Origin: Thaumarchaeota archaeon S13
GTDB taxonomy: Archaea > Thermoproteota > Nitrososphaeria > Nitrososphaerales > Nitrosopumilaceae
Reading direction: 5' to 3'
DNA: 5,487 nt
Assembly: GCA_003724275.1 (NCBI GenBank)
Contig: RHFA01000009.1
Coordinates: forward strand, 1-5,487
Both the position numbers and the translations under genes were made by a program. Of the stretch, positions 1 to 4,554 are shown piece after piece. The notes beneath the pieces were generated by a model. That model worked only from the letters and a program-made list of their open reading frames with translations. It made no database searches and was not told the DNA's origin. Within the stretch, counting starts at the first letter, position 1. The number at the start of each line of letters is the position of its first letter.

Positions 1-7
1 CCCATCC

Positions 8-1279
8 TCACCGCGCGAGCCCCCCCATGGCGTCCCCGTACGCGCGCTCGGCGCGCGCCAGGTCCGCGCGCGTGTGCGCGTGGCACAGGAACGACGCCTC
101 AAACTGCGACGGCGGCACAAAGACGCCGCGCTCGCGCAGCAGCGCGGCGAGGCGCGCAAAGCGCGCGCGGTCGGCGGCCATCGCCGAGTCGCGGTCAGTC
201 ACGGGCGCGTCCGAAAAGAACACCTGGAACATCGAGCCGGCGCGGTTTACCGTGTGGGCAATGCCACGCGAGGCCGCCGCGTCAGAGACGCTCGAGGCCA
301 GGGCCGCGCACTCGCGGTCAAGTCGCGCGTACATGCGGGCCCCGAGGCGCGCGGCCTCCCTGACCGAGGCGATCGCCGCGGCGACTGATACGGGGTTGCC
401 GGCGAACGTGCTCGCTTCATAGACGGGGCCCATGGGCGCCAGGGACTCCATGACGTCGCGCCTCCCTCCGAGGGCAGCTATCGGGAGGCCGCCTCCGAGG
501 GCCTTGCCGAGCGTCGTGATGTCAGGCCTCACGCCGTACGCGCCCTGCGCGCCGCCGCGGCCCAGGCGGTATCCCGTGACGGTCTCGTCGAATATGAGCA
601 GTGCCCCGTGCGAGCGCGCAATCCTGGCGACGCTGCGCAAAAAGCCGCGGCGCGGCGGTATGACCCCCATGTTGGCCATGACGGGCTCGACGATCACGGC
701 CGCGACGCCGTCGTCCATGGCCGCCTCGAGCGAGGCGGCGTCGTTGTAGCGCGCCACGCGCGTCTGGCGGGCCGCGGCGCGCAGCGAGCCGGCCGAGTCG
801 GCGAGGCCATAGTGCGCGACGCCCGAGCCGGCGCGCACTAGCGCATAGTCGTGGGCCCCGTGGTAGCACCCGTCAAACTTTACTATCTTGGGGCGGCCCG
901 TGTGCCCGCGCGCGAGCCTGATCGCCGCCATCGTCGCCTCGAGGCCCGTGTTGACGAGGCGCACGCGGCGCATCGACGGATAGTCGCGCGATATGAGCTC
1001 GGCGAGCTCGGTCTCCCCGGCAGTGGGCATGCAGTAGAGCGTGCCGCGGCGCAGCTGGCGCGAGACTGCCGAGACCACGGCGGCGTTGCGGTGGCCAAGG
1101 AGCATCGCGCCGTACGCGCCGCACAGGTCGACATACCTGCGCCCGTCGGCGTCCCAGACGGCCCCGCCGGAGGCGCGCTCGGCGAAGAACGGGTAGGGGT
1201 CATAGTGGCGCACGGGGCTGTTCACGCCAGAGGCCACGGCGCGCCTCGCGCGCTCGTAGAGCCTAGCCGACCTGTCCAT
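8..1279 (-). CDS. hemL: Glutamate-1-semialdehyde 2,1-aminomutase (HemL)
   Basis: This PLP/PMP enzyme converts glutamate-1-semialdehyde to 5-aminolevulinate, the last step of the C5 route from Glu-tRNA into heme, siroheme and cobamide synthesis; it is cytosolic. It is full length at 423 residues (family about 425-430). Family landmarks appear in order: SGVNSPVR at 17-24, LLGH at 60-63, NTGLEATMAAIRLARG at 110-125, KFDGCYHGAHD at 134-144, IVEPVMANMGVIPP at 196-209, LIFDETVTGYR at 228-238 with the pyridine-binding Asp231, TLGKALGGG at 256-264 with Lys259 as the expected Schiff-base lysine, STFAGNP at 290-296, and VPPSQFEASFL near the C-terminus. The ATG at 1279 is chosen because MDRSARLYERA matches the usual HemL N-terminus and a GGGGAG lies 8 nt upstream. 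One oddity is NTGLEA where most family members have NSGTEA in the cofactor-phosphate loop. Product identity is close to certain; the thaumarchaeal affinity is my impression only. Confidence 0.96.
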   Translation of the reverse strand: MDRSARLYERARRAVASGVNSPVRHYDPYPFFAERASGGAVWDADGRRYVDLCGAYGAMLLGHRNAAVVSAVSRQLRRGTLYCMPTAGETELAELISRDYPSMRRVRLVNTGLEATMAAIRLARGHTGRPKIVKFDGCYHGAHDYALVRAGSGVAHYGLADSAGSLRAAARQTRVARYNDAASLEAAMDDGVAAVIVEPVMANMGVIPPRRGFLRSVARIARSHGALLIFDETVTGYRLGRGGAQGAYGVRPDITTLGKALGGGLPIAALGGRRDVMESLAPMGPVYEASTFAGNPVSVAAAIASVREAARLGARMYARLDRECAALASSVSDAAASRGIAHTVNRAGSMFQVFFSDAPVTDRDSAMAADRARFARLAALLRERGVFVPPSQFEASFLCHAHTRADLARAERAYGDAMGGLAR

Positions 1280-1346
1280 GCCCCCCGCTCCCCGCGGCCT
1301 GGATCCCCGCCGCCGGCGCCAAGAGCGCGATCACACCGCGCCGCAT
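1263..1346 (-). other. Possible 27-codon upstream ORF overlapping the hemL start
   Basis: An ATG at 1346-1344 on the minus strand opens 27 codons (beginning MRRGVIALLAPAAGIQAAG) and ends at TAG 1265-1263, overlapping the first 17 nt of hemL in a different frame. The ATG lies about 28 nt downstream of the TATA-like element at 1371-1376, so a transcript from that element would begin almost exactly on it. This fits a leaderless upstream ORF translationally coupled to hemL. The peptide is Ala/Gly-rich and resembles no family I know. It may simply be 5' UTR in GC-rich DNA. Confidence 0.25.
1288..1293 (-). promoter_or_regulatory. Shine-Dalgarno-like GGGGAG before hemL
   Basis: On the minus strand GGGGAG sits 8 nt before the hemL ATG and contains the GGAG core complementary to an archaeal 16S 3' end. 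It supports the ATG at 1279 and suggests hemL is translated from a leadered message, unlike the other genes here whose starts lie close to the predicted transcription start. G-rich background makes a chance match possible. Confidence 0.45.
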
Positions 1347-1367
1347 GCGGTCGCTGCGGCAGGGGTC

Positions 1368-1379
1368 GCAATAAAACCG
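1368..1379 (-). promoter_or_regulatory. TATA-like element, candidate hemL promoter
   Basis: Read on the minus strand this is GGTTTTATTGC, one of the few AT-rich stretches upstream of hemL. With archaeal spacing (centre about 26 nt before the start site) transcription would begin near 1348, giving hemL a leader of about 68 nt. A second, weaker element (GTTTTAG) lies at about 1384-1390. Nothing AT-rich lies at leaderless distance from the hemL ATG. Confidence 0.45.
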
Positions 1380-1478
1380 TTGGCTAAAACCCCGCGAGAA
1401 ATCCCGCCCGCGGCGGCCGGATCGCAGCAACGTGCCCCCGTTCCGCGACCGTGCGCGCAGAGACCCAGCCCCAGGCCC

Positions 1479-1490
1479 TATCTATTTATG
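1479..1490 (+). promoter_or_regulatory. TATA box of the AbiV-like gene
   Basis: TATCTATTTATG stands out in otherwise GC-rich DNA. Its centre is about 31 nt before the ATG at 1516, so transcription should begin around 1510-1513 and leave a leader of only a few bases. This favours the ATG at 1516 over both the far-upstream GTG at 1432, which would lie upstream of the promoter, and the downstream ATG at 1534. Confidence 0.65.
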
Positions 1491-1515
1491 CCGTGCCCGC
1501 GTAGCGTGCCCCGGC

Positions 1516-2868
1516 ATGGGGGGCGAGGGGATTATGGTTCCGGCGGTGCAGGCCGCCTCCGCCAAGGGCGGCCTGCTGGACCACATACGGATGATCCAGG
1601 GGGCATCGGCGTGGCTCCACGACATGGGCGGGCACGCGCCGGCGGCATTCTTTGCTGTCGTGTGCCTAGAGGAGGCCGCCAAGTACCACGTCCTGGACTC
1701 GTGCGAGAGCCACGGCAGGGGCGTGACGGCAGAGGACAGGAGCCAGATAGACTCGCACAAAAAGAGGATTGCCATGTCCCTGCAAAAGATGCGTGGCGCG
1801 GCACGCACGGGCGGCGCAGGGCAGGCCTCCCCTGCCAGGCCAGACATCGACATGGCCGCCTCAACCATAGACGCGATAAGGCGCCTTGCGGCGAGACGCG
1901 AGTACGCAAGAGGGGCCGCCATGACGCTAGAGTGCGCGCTGGGCACGTCAAGGCTGCGCAGGGTGTCCGAGCGCCTGCAAGAGGCGGTCTCTCTGGCAGT
2001 CGCGTCCCTAGGATCAGCCACGCCTGCGGAGGGCGGGAACGGCCACGGCCATGTAGATTGCGGGACGGGCGTCGATCCCATCCTTGCCGAGATAATGGAG
2101 GCGTCAGGTGAAATTCCGGAGGCCGGGGTTTACTGGGACGACGGCGGCATGCCCGCAGGCGGCATGCATGCCGTGCTCCAGAGTCTCGAGGACCACGTGG
2201 CGGTTCTGGACAAGTTTGCCGCGGATCTCCACAAAGGTGGCCACTATGAGGCCTCGATTGTCATGTCCATAATGTCATTTGAGGAGGCCAGCAGGCACTA
2301 TGTCCTAGCAAGACGCAGGCGCCATGGCGGCGGTACTGGAGGCGAGCAGGCCAGGGAGACGCACGGGCACGGCGGCAACATGTCCGTGTTCTTCAAGGAC
2401 GTGGCCATGTACCTGGGGGACAGGAACGTGGACAGGCACTCAAAGCCCCCTGGAAAGTACGCCATAATTCATCCCGAAGTGCCCCTAAGGCTGGACGGGC
2501 TAAAGCTGCTTGCGCTGCACTTTGACCACATGTGCGGCAGGGTCATTACGCTTAGGGGGATTCTTGGTGACCGCACGGGCATGGTGTCAAAGTACCTGCG
2601 TGACACGCTGGCCGGAATGGCGTCATGGGCCATCATATGCGACGGCGACTCGGAAAACCCGTACAGGCGGCACAACGCAAACCCAGTGCATTACCAGAGG
2701 TACCAGGAGCTCGTAAAATTCAAGACAGACCCAGAGAACGAGGCGTATGACCAGGGAATGTTCTGGCTTGTCGGAAGGCTCGACCGCCTTAGCGGCGCCG
2801 CGCGAGGCCGAGACGTGCGCCTGTGCGAGGCCGAGATCTCCCAGATTTTGGCAAGGCTGCCGGACTAG
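1516..2868 (+). CDS. Tandem AbiV-type HEPN-domain protein
   Basis: This 450-residue, all-helical, apparently cytosolic protein has no signal peptide or membrane segment. It contains two copies of the AbiV/HEPN helix pattern: residues about 18-90, centred on AFFAVVCLEEAAKYHVL (44-60) with SHKKR at 80-84, and residues about 216-300, centred on SIVMSIMSFEEASRHYVL (247-264). The Glu-Glu pair to the downstream His is exactly 28 residues in each copy (E53 to H81, E257 to H285), which supports internal duplication. Each half is followed by a further helical stretch (about 110-167 and 322-445). AbiV in Lactococcus is an abortive-infection protein that stops phage multiplication; many HEPN proteins are RNases or RNA binders. 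A defence or stress role is inferred from family only. No toxin-antitoxin partner or phage gene adjoins it. The start at 1516 is chosen from the TATA spacing; ATG 1534, with GAGG 5 nt upstream, is the alternative. Family assignment rests on motif recognition without a search. Confidence 0.7.
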   Translation: MGGEGIMVPAVQAASAKGGLLDHIRMIQGASAWLHDMGGHAPAAFFAVVCLEEAAKYHVLDSCESHGRGVTAEDRSQIDSHKKRIAMSLQKMRGAARTGGAGQASPARPDIDMAASTIDAIRRLAARREYARGAAMTLECALGTSRLRRVSERLQEAVSLAVASLGSATPAEGGNGHGHVDCGTGVDPILAEIMEASGEIPEAGVYWDDGGMPAGGMHAVLQSLEDHVAVLDKFAADLHKGGHYEASIVMSIMSFEEASRHYVLARRRRHGGGTGGEQARETHGHGGNMSVFFKDVAMYLGDRNVDRHSKPPGKYAIIHPEVPLRLDGLKLLALHFDHMCGRVITLRGILGDRTGMVSKYLRDTLAGMASWAIICDGDSENPYRRHNANPVHYQRYQELVKFKTDPENEAYDQGMFWLVGRLDRLSGAARGRDVRLCEAEISQILARLPD

Positions 2869-2951
2869 CGCCACAGGAAGCGTCAAGGCCGCGCCCCGCC
2901 CTGTCCGCCATTGCGCCGCAAAGTCCCCCAAAGCGCCACTGTTCCCGTGGC

Positions 2952-2990
2952 CCCACGCATTCCAAATGTAGGCCCCGGGCCCGGCCCAAA
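2952..2990 (-). repeat. Dispersed repeat, copy 1
   Basis: On the minus strand this copy reads TTTGGGC (2990-2984), a 7-bp GC-rich spacer, then the core GGGGCCTACNTTTGGAATG followed by YGTGGG (2976-2952). The 25-bp core matches the plus strand at 4434-4458 with two differences. The two copies are therefore inverted with respect to each other and about 1.5 kb apart, both in intergenic DNA. Confidence 0.6.
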
Positions 2991-3008
2991 CAGACCGATT
3001 AGGGATCC

Positions 3009-3031
3009 CGGCCGGGCACCGCGCCCGGCCG
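3009..3031. repeat. Perfect 9-bp hairpin
   Basis: Arms CGGCCGGGC (3009-3017) and GCCCGGCCG (3023-3031) are fully complementary and enclose the 5-nt loop ACCGC. This would be a very stable stem in RNA. No T tract follows on either side, so it is not a canonical intrinsic terminator. Its place between convergent genes allows a role in 3'-end formation or transcript protection. Confidence 0.6.
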
Positions 3032-3075
3032 TGCCTGCGGCGGGGCGGGCGCCGTCATTGGGATCCGCCGGCCCT

Positions 3076-3093
3076 CTTGCGCGCGCGCGCAAG
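3076..3093. repeat. 18-bp perfect palindrome, alternating GC
   Basis: CTTGCGCGCGCGCGCAAG is its own reverse complement. The inner alternating purine-pyrimidine stretch is the kind of sequence that can adopt Z-DNA under negative supercoiling. It lies between convergent genes, where colliding polymerases influence local supercoiling. Function is unknown. Confidence 0.55.
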
Positions 3094-3200
3094 CGCTGCG
3101 CGCGAGTCGAGCGCCATGGGCGGCGCGTTGGGGCCGGTGGCGGGCTTTTTGGACGCGCGGCCGTCCATACCCGCATGGCGCCCCGCCGTGGATCCGGCAC

Positions 3201-3251
3201 GGGATCCCCGGAATCCCTGACGGCGAGCCTATTCCGGGCCGGGATCCCCGG
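3201..3251. repeat. Two GGGATCCCCGG repeats 40 bp apart with an inverted repeat between
   Basis: GGGATCCCCGG occurs at 3201-3211 and again at 3241-3251. Between and overlapping them, CCCGGAAT (3207-3214) pairs with ATTCCGGG (3231-3238) as an 8-bp stem with a 16-nt loop. The TAG stop of the minus-strand membrane-protein gene (3231-3229) lies at this stem, so its message could end in a hairpin. Further GGATCC sites at 3003-3008, 3061-3066 and 3190-3195 complete the cluster. Confidence 0.5.
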
Positions 3252-3759
3252 CTCCGGCCTCCTCTTCGCGCCGCCTCACCAGCGAGGCGTCATCAATGTC
3301 GAGGATTTCAGGGTCGAGTCGCCTGAGCGCATGAAAGATGTGGGAAAAGTCCGCAGGCGCGCATGTCTGGCCCTCTATTGTGTTGAGCGCGGCGGCATGC
3401 ACCTGTTCGGCAATCCGCATTCCCTGCTCGGTGAGAAAGCGCCCGTACGTCGTCCTGGCATCGCCAATGTGGCGAGCCACATCGCGCATCGCCGACATGG
3501 CCGCCGGCGAGCACGGATCGGATCCTCGCGCCCCCAGAGCCAGTGACCTGCACATGTTGATCGTGATGATCACGTGCGCCCTGTCGCGAATGTCATCCCT
3601 GCGAAGCGAGGCCACCCTTGAGCGGCGCATCCTGCGGTGGAGGAGGCGCGCGGCGTAAAAGATGGCGACCATTATCGGGAGCGCAAGGATGGAGGCCAGG
3701 CTTCCGGCCGTCCCGAGGTCGCGCACGTCCCCGCGCAGTGCGGCAGCCGTGACGGCCAC
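3229..3759 (-). CDS. Small membrane-anchored protein of unknown function
   Basis: I do not recognise this protein. From the first standard start in frame (GTG 3759) it is 176 residues. A clear transmembrane helix, SLASILALPIMVAIFYAARLL, lies at 20-40 and is followed by the basic HRRMRRSR, so by the positive-inside rule the remaining 130 or so residues should be cytoplasmic. That part is helical, with mixed charge and an acidic tail ending AGAGDPGPE. Composition is protein-like, unlike the Arg/Gly-rich frames on the opposite strand. The frame remains open upstream of the GTG and there encodes PLLIAVSVGV, extending into a second hydrophobic segment, so the GTG start cuts a likely helix in half. 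The true start is probably ATG 3824 with a one-base frame break. It lies downstream of, and on the same strand as, the 164-residue gene but appears to have its own promoter. Confidence 0.7.
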   Translation of the reverse strand: MAVTAAALRGDVRDLGTAGSLASILALPIMVAIFYAARLLHRRMRRSRVASLRRDDIRDRAHVIITINMCRSLALGARGSDPCSPAAMSAMRDVARHIGDARTTYGRFLTEQGMRIAEQVHAAALNTIEGQTCAPADFSHIFHALRRLDPEILDIDDASLVRRREEEAGAGDPGPE

Positions 3760-3824
3760 CCCGACGGAAACCGCGATCAGGAGGGGGCGGCGTCCCCGCG
3801 GCTGCGCGCTGCCTCCTGCCCCAT
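3757..3824 (-). other. Probable true N-terminus of the membrane protein, out of frame by one base
   Basis: ATG 3824-3822 lies about 28 nt downstream of a TATA-like element and encodes MGQEAARSRGDAAPS before a TGA at 3779-3777. A one-base change in the five-G run at 3783-3787 (six instead of five) would fuse MGQEAARSRGDAAP directly to LLIAVSVGV of the open frame. This would give a 198-residue protein with two transmembrane helices, about 15-30 and 42-62. Either the run was misread, the gene carries a natural frameshift, or ribosomes slip back here. A rare start such as CTG or ATC inside the open frame is the other possibility. Confidence 0.5.
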
Positions 3825-3846
3825 GGGGGCGCCCTTGTGGCGTCAG

Positions 3847-3858
3847 CTAAAAAAGATT
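3847..3858 (-). promoter_or_regulatory. TATA-like element and T6 tract
   Basis: On the minus strand AATCTTTTTTAG lies about 28 nt before ATG 3824, matching archaeal spacing for a leaderless message of the membrane-protein gene. The same T6 run (3854-3849) begins 23 nt after the stop of the upstream 164-residue gene. Archaeal RNA polymerase terminates at T-rich tracts, so the element may serve both as terminator of one gene and promoter of the next. Confidence 0.55.
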
Positions 3859-3877
3859 GCCCTGCGCGCCGCCGCGC

Positions 3878-4372
3878 TCACGCGAGGATCATGCGCTCGA
3901 GCTCTGGTATCACGGCGTCGCGCGCCATGCGGCCAAGCTCGCCGAGATCCTTGCCGGCAACCTCCTCCAGGAACGCGCGCTCAGAGGCGGCATCCGGAAA
4001 GAGGCCGCCAGTGGGCGCGGTTGCGTCCAGCCCGACGGCGTGCAGGTCGATCATCATCAGGGCCGCAAGCGGACCGGACTGGCTGTCGCGGTACTCATAG
4101 TCCATCATGTCCAGGCCGTGTTTCGTGGCTATCGCAAAGCACTGCGCCACGACAAAGTCCCTGTCCACCCTGCCCGTGCCGGCGGCGACCAGGCCGTGCC
4201 TGCGCAGCAGCGCGGCGAACGCGCGCAGGACGGGGAGGCGCCTCTCGCGCCTCCTGCCCCACTCCCTGATCTCTATGAGGGCCTGCTCGTCGTTGCCCGC
4301 CTTTGCCCTCAGCATTTTCATCGTGGCACCGTGGTCGGCCAGCGTCGGCTCTGGATCGTCTTTTCCGATCAC
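3878..4372 (-). CDS. Soluble protein of unknown function, 164 residues
   Basis: I do not recognise a family. The protein has no membrane segment or signal peptide and is predominantly helical: ALIEIREWGRRRERRLPVLR (31-50) is strongly basic, AFAALLRRHGLV (51-62) and FVVAQCFAIATKHGLDMMDY (73-92) look like buried helices, and the C-terminal AFLEEVAGKDLGELGRMA (133-150) is amphipathic and acidic. There are no metal-binding clusters or nucleotide-binding loops. GTG 4372 is chosen because a TATA-like element lies about 27 nt upstream; ATG 4321 (residue 18) is the alternative. Residue composition is balanced, whereas the overlapping plus-strand frames give Arg/Ala/Gly-rich shadows. It is transcribed divergently from the 157-residue gene at 4555 and is followed after 53 nt by the membrane-protein gene on the same strand. 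Confidence 0.78.
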   Translation of the reverse strand: MIGKDDPEPTLADHGATMKMLRAKAGNDEQALIEIREWGRRRERRLPVLRAFAALLRRHGLVAAGTGRVDRDFVVAQCFAIATKHGLDMMDYEYRDSQSGPLAALMMIDLHAVGLDATAPTGGLFPDAASERAFLEEVAGKDLGELGRMARDAVIPELERMILA

Positions 4373-4394
4373 GCGCGCGCCTGCGCGGCTCCCT

Positions 4395-4404
4395 GCTTTA
4401 AGGA
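4395..4404 (-). promoter_or_regulatory. TATA-like element of the 164-residue gene
   Basis: Minus-strand ATCCTTAAAG has its AT core at 4401-4397, about 27 nt before GTG 4372. A transcript would start almost on the GTG, implying leaderless translation and supporting that start over the internal ATG at 4321. Confidence 0.5.
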
Positions 4405-4415
4405 TTGGCGCGGCC

Positions 4416-4458
4416 TTTGGGCGCGCGAGGCGCGGGGCCTACTTTTGGAATGTGTGGG
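4416..4458 (+). repeat. Dispersed repeat, copy 2
   Basis: TTTGGGC at 4416-4422, an 11-bp GC-rich spacer, then the 25-bp core at 4434-4458 matching copy 1 (minus strand of 2976-2952) at 23 of 25 positions. It lies inside the divergent promoter region. In one reading frame both copies encode GPTFGM followed by R/C and G, and one of the two base differences is silent in that frame, but no convincing gene contains either copy. Confidence 0.6.
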
Positions 4459-4476
4459 CTCTGCCCGCGCGCGACA

Positions 4477-4515
4477 GGCAGGCGCGGTGCCCTGCCGGCC
4501 GGCGCGCCGATTTTT
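4477..4515 (+). terminator. GC-rich hairpins followed by T5
   Basis: GGCAGG (4477-4482) pairs with CCTGCC (4491-4496) across an 8-nt loop, overlapping the palindrome GCCGGCCGGC (4494-4503). A T5 tract follows at 4511-4515. This resembles an intrinsic terminator on the plus strand, although hairpins are not needed for archaeal termination. It would end any short transcript entering from the left before the promoter at 4524. It may be fortuitous in such GC-rich DNA. Confidence 0.25.
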
Positions 4516-4523
4516 GCGCATGA

Positions 4524-4534
4524 GCCATATACTT
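4524..4534 (+). promoter_or_regulatory. TATA box of the 157-residue gene
   Basis: GCCATATACTT has its centre near 4530, about 25 nt before GTG 4555. Transcription should begin at about 4555-4556, directly at the GTG, making a leaderless message. It also excludes the upstream in-frame start codons beginning at 4405, which lie before the promoter. Confidence 0.6.
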
Positions 4535-4554
4535 GCCCCAAGGCGTGCTGCCCC

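Larger units (their letters stand above)
2869..3228. other. 360-bp convergent intergenic gap rich in palindromes
   Basis: The gap lies between the 3' ends of two convergent genes. Long open frames cross it on both strands, but their products are Arg/Pro/Gly/Ala-rich with no recognisable motif and they run over the repeats, so I treat it as noncoding. It holds one copy of a dispersed repeat, a 9-bp hairpin, an 18-bp alternating GC palindrome and four of the five GGATCC sites clustered here. No tRNA T-loop or other recognisable RNA gene is visible. Confidence 0.6.

Noticed and set aside
1432..1515. 28-codon upstream extension of the AbiV-like gene from GTG 1432
   Set aside because: It spans the TATA box at 1479-1490, so it would not be on the transcript.
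1..2868. Apparent GC and codon-use difference between hemL (very GC-rich) and the AbiV-like gene (more AGG and AT-containing codons) as a sign of transfer
   Set aside because: It was judged by eye only. Both genes mix AGG and CGC arginine codons, and the difference could reflect expression or protein composition. A codon-usage comparison with the whole genome would be needed.
2883..3200. Minus-strand open frame of 105 codons containing repeat copy 1 (GPTFGMRG)
   Set aside because: Its composition is like shadow frames and there is no promoter or family. The resemblance to the frame at 4405 is limited to the repeat itself.
2911..3546. Plus-strand open frame of 211 codons across the convergent gap and the membrane-protein gene
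   Set aside because: The product is Arg/Pro/Gly-rich and motif-free, crosses several palindromes, and lies antisense to a gene with a convincing transmembrane helix.
4405..4554. Upstream extension of the 157-residue gene
   Set aside because: The extension lies upstream of the TATA element at 4524-4534 and covers the dispersed repeat.
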